Notes under the pieces: generated by a model
Seen by the model: the letters and a program-made list of their open reading frames with translations, nothing else
Database searches by the model: none
Told to the model about the DNA's origin: nothing
NCBI RefSeq assembly: GCF_035582795.1
Contig: NC_134370.1
Span: forward strand, 47,169,501 to 47,233,500
Direction: 5' to 3'
Origin: Mycteria americana
Taxonomy: Eukaryota > Chordata > Aves > Ciconiiformes > Ciconiidae
DNA length: 64,000 nt
Program-made: the position numbers and the translations under genes
Shown: positions 1 to 13,800 of the stretch, piece by piece
Layout: the number at the start of each line of letters is the position of its first letter
How positions within the stretch are numbered: the stretch's first letter is position 1

Positions 1-3000
1 GCATCGCATGCAGATGCCCTGCTGTACCGATCTGGGGTTGGAGAGGTTTCTTCCTTTTTTTTTGTTTTGGCTGAGCCACCTTACTTGACTTGCTTCCACT
101 GCTCCATGCCAATGCCAAGGATTTTCATTTCCCATCTGCAGGGAAGGAGGATCTTGGAAAGTTAGAAAGAGCCAATGTGAATATCCCTGGCCAACGCCTG
201 GTGAGTGCAAAATGCTGGCGCTGCTTTATTGCTCTCAGCATCATGAGGTGACTGGTGGCCCCTCCATAGCCAGAGGACCTGACTCATTCAGCAGCTCCCA
301 AACTAGCATGGCCTCCAAAGGTCACACCATAAAGCAGTGGGGCGTAAGCCACCATCCAGACCTGGTCGCAGAGGTGGTCCATCCCCGCTCTACTACACAT
401 GGTTCAGCCAATGGCTTCTTCAGCCAAGTTGTGTGTCTGGGACCAGTGTGCCATAGAGGTCTTGCTGCCTGGAGTACAGCTGCTTCCCAAATCTCCTCAG
501 CCACCATCTCCTAGGTGGACCTGGACATCACCGTGTCCCCCTTCATGCATCTCACAGGCCCTCACACAGGGACTATCTCCCGTAACTGGTACCCAGGCAT
601 CAGCAGCAAAAGCAACAGCCAGGATGGTTTCTCCACTGACAGCTTTCATCCGAAACCAGGATCAAACCTTCAGCTCCAAAAGCTTCTGGCTCAATGCAAT
701 CCCAAGGCCAAGGTGGATGCCACAGCCGCAACTCGGGTTTACGCTTCCACGCCACAGCCTTTCATCTTCACCCCCAGGGTACATTTCTGTACGCGTGCCA
801 AATCTGCCCATGTCCTGCGTTTTAAAAGCCTTGGTCCTTCCTCTGGTACCTCATTCCCAGGAGGCGGGGAAAGAGCCCCTCGCAGAGCCGCTACATTTAA
901 GGCTTCTTATTGTACCTGCCCCAGAAACCTCTTAACCCATCCTGGTGAACAACAAAAGCAGAATATTCCTGCCTGCCAGAGCTGAGAAAAGGTGTAACCC
1001 TTTCCTCTGCCTAAAGACAAGATGCTCCCAGGTGGAGAAGATGGGGCTGAGCTCCTGCAAGATCCTGAGCCCTCACAAGATGCTGAGCCAACCTAATGGC
1101 CAGGATCCCCTCTACCTCACTCACTCCCTTCCACAAGTCAATTCAACTCATTCCCCCTGCAGAAATTTAGGGAGGGTTTGGGCAAAGTCAGTTTTCTATT
1201 AGGTTAATGGGCTGAACTGCTCAAAAGAAGGGTCTGGTGAAGCGGGTGAATGGCAGAGGAGCTGGTATGAACCAAGACTCCTCTCAGAGAGCAGTGAGAG
1301 GTTAGACGTGCCCGCTGTACCTTGTGAAACCACTGCCTACAACCTGAACAGAGAAACAGTGAGATATTCTCTTGCCACACGACACATCACCAGGACCAAG
1401 AGCACAGCCTCTCCCCAGTGCACCTGTAACAAGCTGCCAATATTTAACCTGTTTAGAAACCACCTCCGTGGACCTCATTCCTAGAGGCCCCTAGAACTGT
1501 TACTATTTCCTACCCAAAATCTCTCCCTGTTGCTATGCAGTCCCCTAAACAGCGCTCGTTCTCGACGTCACGCATGATCACCATGAGCAACGTCACCTGT
1601 AGACACCTACAGACTGTATCTACACTATCTTGTCTTGTCATCAACAGGATCAAGACAGACAGCATGGCTGAATGACAGCACTCCTCCGCCTCTACAGCTT
1701 TCTGCAGCTTAGCTCAGCACTGGGACATCGGTAGCTACCTGCCCCATGCCGAAGATGTCTCTCCTATTGGCAACTACTCAGCTGACTTACACTCTCAGCG
1801 GAGACACTGCCACCAAGATACCAAACACAATTGCCTCCGTAACATTTTCCAAAGCTGCCCAAGTATCTAACAAGTAGAAAACTCATTTCTCAATGTTTCT
1901 GCTGTAAGAGGTAAGTCGAGTCACTCTACAATCTGCAATGCAGTAAGTTTAGGAGACGGAGAACAAATTTACTTCTAACAACTAGACCCACAGACAGCGG
2001 CCATTGCCCATCAGCACTTCAGCAAACCTGAGACTTGTAGTAAAAGCCCAAAAGCCACATCTAGTGTGCCAGAGAGAGAGGACAGAGCATATCCCTAGTC
2101 AAGAGGATCTGCAACAGCAATTTTTTAAATAAAAGGTCAATTTAGAGGAAAACCACACTCCCTCTCTACAAGAGACCAAGAATCAAACCCACCAGGAGTC
2201 TGATGGGGGATGTTCCTTCTTAATTTCAATGGCACTCATCGTCATAATCTTGATGGTAAATAAGACAGGTGCCAGTACTCCAGGCTTTGACATTGCCTCT
2301 ACCGGGAATCAACTCAGCATTTAGGATAAGGTGGCTAAAAAGGCCCTGTACAACAAATAAAGTCCAGAGGCCAGGTTGTCCCTCAAGAAGGAGAAAACCC
2401 ACCCTCCTCCAATCCTGCAGATGAGCAGGAAAGCTGGAAAGAGAGGGGTTATGCAATGTAACTACGGTGTAAAAAAAGTGATTCAGCCTCCTTTCAGACC
2501 TTTTGCCACCTTGTAGCGGGCTTGCGATGAGGAAGTTGGGAGGATGGTGGGCTCTGTGGGCTGCGAACAGCCGGCACAGCTTACTAACTGCTGCTCCAGC
2601 CCACTGTTTTGCACAGTCAAAAATCCCACGTACGTTCTCCATACACCCACGTCTGCGCAACGACCACCCTCCTTGCTCATCCCATCTCTGCGACTGCACC
2701 AGTCGGGCTTCAATTTGCTGCTAACAGGTTTGTAAGATCCTAGCTGTGAAGGATTAGCGGGGAGGGGGGGTGGGGGAGTGGGAGAAGCAGATCTCAAGGC
2801 AGCTTAACACATGCAGAAAGAGTTCAAGGTTAAACGTAGCATCTGAGTACAAGCTAGAAAAGGGAACCAAGTGCTGGGCTCCTCCGAAAACCAGCCACCA
2901 GATTTGCCCTCTCGCTGAAGCTGGTGCTGTGAACATACATTAAGTGGCTATCAGATGTCCCCAACAGCCACCCCAATCAAGCTGCAAGCAGGGATAACTG

Positions 3001-6000
3001 CTAATGAATGTTCCCTACACTTTGTTTTCACGTCTCCCATCACCAGCTCGTCACCACCAGAAACAGCAGCAGGGCTGCCCAGCCTCCCCACTCCACAGCC
3101 CACAGCAAAAGAGCAAAGGAGGGGACAAGCCAGCTTGGAGCCAGCAGAGACACGAACCCACCTTCTCTGACATTTGAGGGGGGGAAAAAAAAAATCCTAC
3201 TAATTTCACACACACACCCCCCAGTCTGTTAAAGTAAATATTTTTTTCCCCGATTTGGGTAAAGCCTACAGCAGGACGCGGGTGCCACGCAGGCTCACCC
3301 AGCATCACTGGTAACAATGCGGGGTTCAGGACCCTTAGCTCGTTCCGATTCCATCTCAGCAGTGGAAAAAAAAAAAAAACATGGAGAAGGGCTGACCCGA
3401 GCCCTTCTTCACCCCTCCCCAATAAGCTGCATTCGCTTGAACCTGAGTGCCATGAACCGAAGGCAGGGGAATCGAAAGAGCCAAAGGAAAACGTACCAGG
3501 GGGGGAGCCAAACCATCACTAACAAGATGAGCTCTGCTCCGGTGCATCCGAGGAAGGAACAAAGGCACCGCGTGCAACGGAGCAGCAGCTCTGAGCAGCA
3601 CAAAGCCAAAACGCTCCCCCGGCAGCTTCATCAGCGACCTTTCAAGAGCATCTTCCGCTCTCATTAAGGTCTCCAGACACAAAATGAGACAAGCAAATGC
3701 AGTGCAAGAGACCAAATGCTAACACCGGCTGGGAATAGCCCCGGCCTTTTACACAGGCTGGCCTACAGAGCCCTGCAACGCAGCCTGAGCTCTCCTCCAC
3801 TCTTCTTGCCCATCAAGCATGTGATCACCCAGCCCCAGCACACAGCCTGGTTAGCCAGAGCACAGCAGAGAATTGCACGCTGGAACCTGTAGTCCTTCAG
3901 CAGGTCACCGCCATCCTCTCCATCTTACAGCTGCCGGGGGGTGCCCTTGGGGCACTGGCACTGAACGGTGAGGAGGTGGTTTAGATGTTCTGCAAGGTTA
4001 ATAATGGAAAGGGTTGAATCATTTTTCTGGCGTGCCTCCTCGGTGAACAACAGGGGAAATACAGCTCACTCTGCCAGGCAGCACCAGGCCAGGACACCAG
4101 CTCCAGCCTTCATTTCCCCGCTCGTCTCTAAGAGCTTTGAAATAAAAGAGGCAGCGCTGGAAAGCAACGCTGTTTGGAAAGAACAAAAGCAAGTGGAGCC
4201 CATGTGTTGGCAAGAGAGCTCACCGTAAAATGTATTCAAAGGGAAAAAAAAAAATTTTGGCGGAGACAGCATCCCCTCCAAAAGAGCAGGGCTGCTGTAA
4301 CCAGCAGTGGCAATAAATCTGCTTTCCCCAGCAGGCAAGAACACACTCCCCAGCGTTACGAGAAGCCCCTTGGCCACATGCAAGGGAGAGGAGCGGGATG
4401 CGAGGCATCCCCCTGGGAGCCAGGCGCAACTTCCTTCACCCTGTTTTCTTGGTGATTTGTGGGAAAGGCGGATCCGCTCTTCTTTCACGCCTCATAAGCT
4501 TCATAGTTGTCAGACTAACGTAACAGGTAATTAACTACTAAACAGCCATTTTCTCCTCTCCGGAGGAAAATTGCTCACCATCCAGCTAGAAAATGTTTCT
4601 TTAGTGGTTTGCAAAGGGGAGAAGAAAGTCGGGAGTCTCTGGCGAGCGACAGGGGTGCCGCAGCCAAAGAGAGGCATTTGCAGCACCTGCAACATGGACA
4701 TATGGATGCAGGAGAAATGGAGCCCTCAAAAATGAGAGAGATTATCCTTATCCGGTTGTGGGTGCTGCAAACTCCCCAATTCCAGTTTGGGCACCACCAG
4801 CAATAACCCCAGTTCCTGCCCACAGATACCCCATGGAGCTGCCCAGGTATAGCTGCAGCCAAAACTGATCCAGCGCTTGAAGCTCAGTTATCGGCTCTGC
4901 GGCCCGTCTGCAGGTAGGAGTTATTAAATATCAAGAGGGGAAAAAAAAAATCCCGCCTTTCTTGCAATCTGCAGGACCAGGCTTCAAGAACTGCTGTGCC
5001 CAAACAGCATCCATCCTTGTTGCTTTTCCAAGGAGAGTGGTGTTGAAGCATTGTTTCCCCGTCTGTTGTTCTAACAGCAGTAGTCTCCACCACCTCTTTA
5101 CATGGACGTTCACTTTTGGGGATTATCTAGCCAATCTCCCAACCCAGCCTTTACCCTGAAGTATTCCAGGGCACGTTCACCCAAAGGTGACACCTGACTG
5201 GCAACAGGAGCCGTCACCTGAGCCAGGAGATCCAGGTTTGCTGCTGCTCTGTGTCACCTTCTCCTGACTCAGACCTCCAGTTTTAGAAAGAGCTTGCAGA
5301 GCACCAAGCACTTCATTTTGAGGTTTGATCTCCCTCATGATGCGGTCTTCCAACACGCTTTCAACTTTGAGCATGTTTTCAGGCATCATCTTTTAAGGAC
5401 CCGTTCCCTTTGCCTTAGCACAGCCAACAAGGCTTTTGGCCCATGAGAAACATAACATTTTCCTAAACAGAAACCCCAAAGCAGATCCAACTTTCTAGAA
5501 ACGCCAAATTTTCTAGCCTGAGGCAGAAATATCCAGTACTGCAGCCTTGTGAACATGCATCCGAGGAACTCTACACGCTGCTCTTGGCCACAGAAGACCA
5601 CATGGATGCAGAGGAGCCACTCTGTGGAGGCTGGGTTAGAAAACGGATACACACCAACATTCAATCTGAATCAACAGAACAAGAAAAAAAGAAAAAGAAG
5701 CAGGATTGCAAAGAAACACAAAAAAAAGCCAGCAGCCAAACTTTTGTTTGAAAGCCTGTCAGGTCTAGACTGCAATGTGTGAGGAAGAAACAGCTCAAAA
5801 CCACAGCTGCTAATGGTTATGGATTTGGCAATCAAAATGTCTTTGTTAAAAAAAAAAAGTTAACTGCCTTACTATTGAGGTTACAAACCACAGCCTTGAT
5901 GCATTGTTGCAGTCAACATCCTCCCCGCTGTTTTTGAGAGCTTACATCTGCTGCTGGCAGATCATGTGCTGGCATAGGCTCCCTTCGCGAGGATGCGCAA

Positions 6001-9000
6001 GGAATTTTGCTAGCCTGTCTTCCTTTCCCCTTCTTCCGACGATGCCTGTCAGTCCTTGCCTGCTCTGCCCCTCACATGCTTAGCTGATCCAGACACAGCA
6101 GGCTGGGATTGCCACAGGATCCTTCCCCCAGCCAGTCGGATCCATCCAGTGCGTGTTCTTTGCCTCCCAGCCTCAAGCCCAGCTCTCATCGTGTTCCTAC
6201 ACCGCAAGCTGTACTTTGATTCAAAGGGCAGGGGAAGCAATTAAAACATAATAACAGGACTTTGAAAATGTAGATTTAATACTCAAACTCGTGCTGGCGC
6301 ACTCAGGTTTGTAAAACGCTGAGCAGTCTGCCAGGGCTCCAGTCCGCAGAGAGACCTGGAGGACTCAGCAGTGCTGGCAAACAACAGGCACACTGCACCC
6401 CTCTCCCCCACTCTCCCTGAACCGGCGTCACAGGACCTACAGCCACCAACACCCTTCTGTGGCTCAAATGCCAGCCTGAGAAAACACCAACCCATGGTAA
6501 AACCCTATAACTAGCGCAAGAAGGGCTTGCGATGTTTATAGAGTGCCTGACAACCGTCAGGGGAAACTGGGTGGACTTGGAAAAATATTCGGCAGTGCAC
6601 TAGGCTCAGCTGAAAGAGCCGTTTTCATCCTCCTGTGCCAAGGGACAGCGGAGGCAGGGCTAACCTCAGCTGCAATGCAGCCCCACCACCCGTGCTGTCG
6701 GATGAAAGCTGGCAAGGAGGAAGAAAGAGGCAATGGGGAGGACAAGACAAGGGGAAACTAGAGCACCTGCTTCTGCTCAAGGAGATCAGAACGCCTGTAC
6801 CCTGCTACAGCCAGACATTTTCAAGCAGCTTCATAAAGTCGTTTCATAAATCAGAGTTGCAAAGCAAAGGGGTAAAAACAGTGCAGCTGAGCACAGCGGG
6901 TGATGGAGATCAGCTGAACTTTGAAAAAAACTAACTTTGGTGAATACAGCCCTGCACAGATAAGGCATCTGCGTCCCTGCCCTGGTTTACTTCAGCAGCT
7001 GCCACTCCCTGCGCTGACCCTTGCTGCTACTCCCCGAGGAGGCATGACGTCGGCAGCTGCTTCCAGCTATTGATTCAATCCCACCAACGTGATGGGATTT
7101 CTCATGGCCCAATGCATGGCAGAACCAGGATATGCATCTGAGCAACCAATCTGTTCAGGGTTATGAAATTGACAGCATGCCGAAGAAAGCTTAAGCAAGT
7201 GTAGTCCTTGGGCACTCATACATTTACCGCGATGGTTATATTCTGTAGCTGCCAGCTCGCCTGTCATTTGGGGTCACCACCTAAATGGTGGTCATGGCTC
7301 AACCTGGTGAAGCTACAACCAGACGGAGAGGGCATGAGGCACCTGAGCAGCAGCCAGGCTCGAGGTCAATTTCATCTAACCTTTGGTTTCAAGATTAAAT
7401 AAAAACCAAACACCAAGAAGGCAGCAAGTATCAGTGACCACATCTGAAAGGAGAAAAAAAAATCCCAGATCACTGACTACTTTGCTGAAATGGTAGCAGA
7501 GGCTAAGTCCACAGTCATCACTAATTAAGTCATATGCTTCAGCCTTGGCTTCATTTTTTCCCTAGGGTCCAGGAAACCAGAGGAGAGGGCAAGCTAGCCT
7601 CTATCATTCGATTTCTTTGGCATGTTAATGCATTCGTAAATTAATCATCATCAAGTGACAATCTCTTCTTCATCTTAACAGACTGAGCAGTGGCCTCAGT
7701 AAACCTGCTGTCTTATTCAAGGCAGCTGGAGCCTTAGAAGAGTCTCTGATGAAAACCAAAGCACTTCACATAAGGAAAAACTCCCCCATCTCTTACTGTC
7801 TATAATCCAAACCAGCTGCATGCCTGCTCTGCTCTGCTCCTAGAACCATGAACCGGGGGGGGCTTTATGCAGTGAGAAACTGAATAAAGAGATGCATCAC
7901 CTGTAGGTCCCTGCAAGCCAGACTAATGCCTAATACCTCCTGATCTGGCATCAGGCTACACACAAAAGACAAATTCAGCTTAGGAGAACTCAGGGACCTG
8001 TAAAGTTCAAAGGCCTTTTGTTGGTTGCAATCATTAACAGCCACCTAGATTGCTGCAGAAGGAGGTATATCTGATCTAGCCTTCAAAACCCTGCTAAAAA
8101 TCATTCATTGGTAGAGGTGCAATAACTAAGCCTCAGGAACGAGAAGGCAAATATCCCGTTGGTGGGGGGTGAGCGAAGGCACCAGGACAGCCACAGCATG
8201 GCACAAACGAGCATTTGTCTTATTCAGAGCCTGCACTAGGAAACCTGGGCTTCGGGGAGAAGGTCCTCGTAAAAACTCTCTATGTGTTTACACTGTTCCT
8301 CAAAGTGGACATCAATGTGTACGCTTGTGTTTCTCCCCCTCATTAACTTCTTTCTTAGGAAAATATGACCAGCAGGCTATTGTTCCTTTATTTGGACATA
8401 ATCTAAACAGGCACCTCCTGGAGTTTAAATTTAGAAAATTTCTACCCTTCTTCACTCCTGTTTGAGAATATAAAGCAAGCCCTGTATGCTTGGTACCCAA
8501 GTCTCTTTTTTTTTGCTGTTATTTTCACCAGGGAGGGAAGAGAAGGGCAAGAGATTAAACGCAAATTTCCTGAGACAGAAAGATGGAGCCTATTTAAATG
8601 ATAGTTTCAATCTCGTGGCACAAAAATAGCTTAGACATGCTCCCTTGTGCAGATTTAGGACACTAAGTGATCGCCTAGAAATGAAAAATAAACACTTTAC
8701 TCCTGTCAAACATAATTACCCAATATTTCAACCCAAGATAATAGCTACATCTAGATATCAGCATGTGTGCGCGCTTGCATTCAAAATAAGTCCAAACACA
8801 CCTATCAACTACTAAAATAGCAGCAGCGGAAATGTTCTTTTTCCAGTTAAAGTAATAGTCTCTCAGATCAAAGCCATTAGCAAAATGAACATGGACTTCA
8901 GAGCACATTACAATGGCATAAATGTAAATAGTTCCCTGCTTGCTTTAGACTCTTGCCAAGCCCTGCCTGCACCATCCCGTGTTTCCCCAGTGAGCACTGC

Positions 9001-9989
9001 TGAAGTCACCGACACCTCATGCAGGAAAAGAAAGGCAGCTCCTCGCTCTGCTCAAGGTGTCGGTGACATCAGCCCTGGAGCAAGTAAAAGCCTTCGTCAA
9101 CGCTCACATCTTGACTGGGGGAAAAAAAAGTTTCCAAGTCACCTTTAGTGCCGAAAAGCATAACAAAGGGATCATTCTGCTCTCAACCAAGGCTTTTTGG
9201 GTGGCTGCCACGAAGAGAAGGAAACGAGCTCAGAACACGCTCCTCAGGAGCAAGATGTGCAAAACTCAACTGAAAATACTGATATTTAAGAGCCACGCAG
9301 AGGGATGTCCTGCCACCAGCCAACCACTTGCCCTCAGTAGCCGGGCTGAATTCAGAAAGCAGTTTTTGCTTCAGTCCCCTGCAAACAAAGCAGGTGACAC
9401 TTGGTACCTGGGGTGGACTTTCCTACCTGATAATAACTTCTGCTCCTAGAGTAGCTTCGATCCAAAGATCACAACTTTGAGCAGTAAAATTAGGTGTATA
9501 TAACCTTTGATGGGGAAGCACTGCTTTATTTTTCACGTGGGAAAGAGACCCAGAGGAACGGATCTAACTAGTTGATGAGATTAGCAGCACAACTGGGATT
9601 AGGGCAATGTCATCTGACGTGATGCTGATTTTAATCACAAGGACATCTCTTCTCTGCTCTTCCTCTGCTCCCTGCCAGCTATTGGATGCAAGATCCTGTT
9701 CTGTCATTAATTCTCACGTGGCCCTGCAGATCTGCAAACCACTTCAACAATGTCAATCAGTCTTCAAATACTGTACATAGGGCAGACCTGCAAGACTGAC
9801 CCCTCTGAAGGTGTTACGCAAGGCCAGACTTACGTGTCCAGTAATAATGCAGATAAATAACCAGTCCCTAATAATAATGCAAGCTCTTGGAGCAGGGACT
9901 TGGTCTGAGTCCGCTAGTGCAACATCCAGCAAAACAGGACATCGTTGCTTGACTTTGTTTTTTGAGCACAAGAGAAAAAAAAAATTAAG
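1..9989. other. Non-coding DNA left of TRIP4 exon 11, no exon recognised
   Basis: I found no exon, RNA gene or full-length transposon here. The plus strand is rich in A and C and carries many A runs of 9-14 bases (about 3187, 3365, 4242, 4941, 5850, 7453, 9975), which is the pattern expected if transcription goes through on the minus strand. It is therefore probably the last intron of TRIP4, the TRIP4-ZNF609 spacer or ZNF609 5' sequence (ZNF609 follows TRIP4 in human), but no ZNF609 sequence was seen. Open frames such as 399-935 (+) and 2226-2699 (-) resemble no family I know and overlap each other in several frames. Confidence 0.5.
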
Positions 9990-10145
9990 GATAATGATAG
10001 AAAAATACCAGCAGGGTGCCACTAACATCTACATTAGCAACCTGAGAGACGATGCAAACAGCAAGGAAATATAAATCTGCAGATGGTACTAAATAGGGAG
10101 TGGGTGACAGCATCAAAAGGACTGAGAAATAATAGAAAAGTCCCA
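9990..10145 (+). repeat. Old CR1-like LINE fragment (reverse transcriptase part)
   Basis: The plus strand reads like a decayed piece of the CR1 reverse-transcriptase gene. It has a 'NIYISNLRDDA' segment followed by 'ctgcagatggtactaaat' at about 10078, which matches the usual CR1 stretch for finite 'ND-LD...FADDTKL'. In-frame stops show that it is dead. The boundaries are approximate. DNA up to about 10640 may be more of the same insertion but is too diverged to call. Confidence 0.35.
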
Positions 10146-11969
10146 GGAGAGACAGACCAAGAAAAGTCTCCCTTGCCTATGGGAACAAATAGTCACAAGA
10201 GTCAAAACAAACTTCCGCAACTCGTGAAAAAGGCAGGGCCACCATCAAAAGACAATGAGCAAGACAGGGAACTATTTCATCTTTGGGTAGCGAGTACAAT
10301 CTGCAAATGTGGCTTGCCCTGCACTTGTGAAATGATTTTGTCCAGAAAATGCAGAAGCTTCAAATACAAGTTGGTGAAGAGGAGGAGAGTCAAAGCATAG
10401 TGCCTGAAGAGAGCTCTGCAGTGGCTTCATCTCCGAGAGGTCTCTGCTGCTGCATCAGATTACCTGACTTGCTAATATACTGCAGATCTTTAGAAAATAT
10501 TCAATGGTTTTTGCATGCCATAAGTGGCAAAAACACATCATCTACTTTTCCCTCTCCCCCTGAAGTGAGGAGGAGTCTTTGTACACCAAGAAATGGCTGG
10601 ATTACACTGCTAACAAGTGGCTTTGGTGCTGGTTGCTGATGAACCTGGGCTGAATCATCAGCATGAGCAACACAGATTTCCGCCTCCCAGCGAGATCCAA
10701 CTCAATCTGAGCTGGCACTGCACACTTTTTCATCTTGCCAGCATTTGCAATTAAATTAATCTCAGCTTCCTTCAGATGCACTTGCTGCTCATGATAGTCC
10801 ACAGAAACATACATTTCCTCATAAACCAGCTTCAGAAGGATGCTCAGATCTCTGAATTCAATCTTACAAGCTAGGGAAATGAACACTGCATTAAGCGAGC
10901 CTGGGAAAAAAATGGACAAAACCACTGTAAAAAGGCAACAAATTGGGAACTATAAATAGTTTGTAATATAGGAGCAACAAAAAGCCATATAAAGTGGGAA
11001 GTGCCATGGCATCGTGGCATTGAGAAGAGAGGTAAATCTCTTGCCTATAGGTCTGACAACAGTGCTACTGGAATGCACTACTCTTCCTCTAGCCATCTCT
11101 GTGGCCAAGTGGTGCTAGCAAACTGGGAGGAATGCATAGAGAACATAGCTAATTGTGAGGCTCCTCTATGGGAAGATTAAAAGCTAGTTACCTACAGCTC
11201 AGTTTCCAGATTGTAAGAAGCAGTCACAGCCATTTTACCAATGCCTGAAGAACATATCCACAAAGGAAGAGGGGGAATTGTTAGGGAGAGAAAAGTACTT
11301 GTGAGAGACCAGGACATATTTTTCCACCAAAGGAAGAGGACGTGATTCGCCATTTAAAACCAAACTGTAAATCAGCGGCTGCTACAGGAAAAAAAAAAAA
11401 AACTACACTGGCCCTAGTGTCCTTTCCTCTTCTCTCTCCCAAGGCTTGCTCCCATACAAGGCCAAACACTCCTGCAGATTTCATTGTATTCCAGTCCCAA
11501 AGCTCCCTCTGCTGCTCGTATTCCAACCTGTCCCCACTCCGCCCGCAACTAAGAAGAGGCACAACCTCATCAGAAATACTCTCTTCATATCTAATTTCCA
11601 GGCATCTCTCTCTACTGAAAAACCTGACAGGGTTTGGGAAAGCCAGAAGAGCACTTCATGAGAAACAGCCCCAGCTGCTGATGCCTCTCCAGCTCTTCAT
11701 GGCAAGAAGATGCCCATCAGCCTGGTGTGTCCTCCTCCTCCATCCCAAGGAATCCATTTATTCCATCTCACAAGATGGTCTTGGTTCACTATCAAGCCCT
11801 ACATGGTCTGGTGATTCCCATCAAATCAAACCTGACTTGTACAAGGGGCAGCGGAGTGACTAGGCATGAAACAGCATCAAGAATAGCCGTGTTGTGCTTG
11901 GTACTAAGCGCAGGCTTTGTAAGTTAATAAAACACACCCCAAGGAAAGCCACTGCTCCAGATTTTGGGC
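10146..11969. other. Non-coding DNA with one unexplained minus-strand ORF
   Basis: No exon of a known gene was identified. The only notable open frame is 10602-10925 on the minus strand (107 codons, lysine- and leucine-rich, unlike the simple-sequence ORFs nearby). I do not recognise its protein, and no flanking splice sites clearly fit it to TRIP4. An A run of 14 bases lies at 11389-11402. Confidence 0.4.
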
Positions 11970-13800
11970 ATGGATTCAGTCACAGCATCACAGACTCAGA
12001 CCTCAGGAGGTCTCTAGTCCAACCTCCCAATTAAAACAAGGTCAACACTGAATTCAGGCTAAGTTGCTCATGGCTTTGTCCTGTTGAGTCTTGAAATCAT
12101 CTTCACGGGTAGAGACTGCACAATCCCTCTGGGCAATGCCTGCTCCAGTGCTTGGCTATCCTCATGGGGAATTTTTTTTCTTAAGTCACACTGAACCTTT
12201 CCCTTTCAATTTACGACCCTTGTCTCTCATCCTCCTGCCATGTACATCAGCAAAGAGCCTGGCTCTGTCTCTCTACAATCTCCTTGCAGGAAGTGGAAAG
12301 TCTCTCTTCTCCCTCTGCCTCTCTTCACAGGGCACATGCTCCAGCCCCCAACCACCTTGGGGGCCTCACTGGACTCACTCCAGTTTATCAACATCCTTTT
12401 TGTGACCACAGTATTCCAGATGTGGTTTAACCAACGCTGAGCAGAGAGGAATAATCACTTCTACTGGCCATACTGGGCTATCATGCCGCTAGCCCTCCTT
12501 GCTGCCAGGGCTCCCATTCAGCTCACTGGCTGCCAAGATCCCCAGTGCCTCTTCAGCAGAGCCGCTCCCCAGCACCGACGCAGGGAGTTAGTCCACCACA
12601 GGTGCAGGATTTGCCATTGGGCCTTCAGGAATATCATGCCAGCCCTTTCCTCCAGCCTGTCGAGGTTCCTCCGAATGGCAGCCCTGCTGCTGAGCATACC
12701 CACTGCTCCCCCAAAAAGCAGCATTTGAAAACGCATTGTGGGGCACTCCATCTCCCCCTCCAGGTCATTGCTAAATGTATTAAACAGGAGACGTTCCAGG
12801 AAAAAGCCCTGAGGAACACCACCTGTAACCAGCCTCCAAAGAGATTATGAGGCAACCACCACTGCACTTTGAAGCCTGATGACCCAGACAGCTGTCAAGC
12901 CCAGAAGTCCACCTACCCAGACTATAATGACTCATCTTGGATACACGCATGCTGTAGGAGACCAGGCTAAAATCCTTGCTAAATATAAAGTAAAAGATAT
13001 TCACCACTCTAACTATTGGATCATAGAAGGTAGTCAGGTTAGTCAAGCATGATTTTACCCCTAGGTGAATCCAAACTGGCTATTCCCAATGTCTTCCTTC
13101 TCCATGTGTCCAAAATTGGCTTCCAAGAGGAATCACTCTATGAATTTCCCAGAGACCAAAGTGAAACTGACTGGCCTGAAGTGTCCAGGATCACCCTTCC
13201 TTCCCTTTTTAAAGATAGATGTAATAGTCACGTTTCTGCAGTTATCAGGGTCCTCTCCTGATCTCCATAACCTTTCCAAGGTAAGAGTGGCCTCACAAAG
13301 ACATCTGCCAACACTCTCAGGACATTTGGATGCACACCATCAGCACCCATTGACTTGCATGGGTTGAGATTTCTCAAAAGACTCCTGATTCAATCTCCCT
13401 TCACTACAGGTCGTCCCTCTCCTCCTTGAACCCTGCCTCTAGGCACAAGATCTCTGGGAAATCTTGTTGGAGAAGCCTGAGGCAAAGAAGTCCTCAGTAC
13501 CTCAACCTTATCTGTGTCCCTGGTCACCAAATCACCTGCCTCATTCAGCAAAAGGCCACTCAAACCTCCCTTGACTCCCCTGGGAGTCTTGGTCCACTTG
13601 CATCTCCAGCTGTCCCTCCTTCCCTGTATCTAGGGGCTTTGGATGTCCTCTCTGCAGGGTCTCTGTGAAGACCCTGTGGCTCTCCTGTCCATCCTCCCTG
13701 GTGGGAGGGTGCTCACCTCCTCCCACAGCTCCTTATCCTGGTGACTCAGTGGCCCAACCAGAGTACAACTCTCACCAGTGAGGTCACTACGACCTCCAGC
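11970..13800 (-). mobile_element. Degraded CR1 LINE copy, 3' part of ORF2 to 3' end
   Basis: Read on the minus strand, this is a diverged copy of a chicken-repeat-1 LINE. Its 3' end is at about 11970-12030 (plus-strand text 'agtccaacctccc'). Further right come the conserved stretches around 12330-12480 ('ccagtttatcaacatcctt', 'attccagatgtggtttaacc'), 12600-12670, 12780-12830 ('ccctgaggaacaccacc') and 13030-13360. A minus-strand frame near 12518-12751 still shows 'RNLDRLEERAG' and 'ILHLWW', matching the C-terminal RT region (LDRLE...VLHLG) of CR1. Many stops and frame breaks make it inactive. The 5' (right) limit is vague, and it could end anywhere between 13.7 and 14.0 kb. It lies beyond the last TRIP4 exon found. 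Confidence 0.8.

Noticed and set aside
11920-11975. 'PKIW' peptide on the minus strand, resembling the missing TRIP4 C terminus
   Set aside because: Only four residues match. The sequence upstream on that strand is the CR1 3' end, there is no acceptor in phase, and the following residues do not match.
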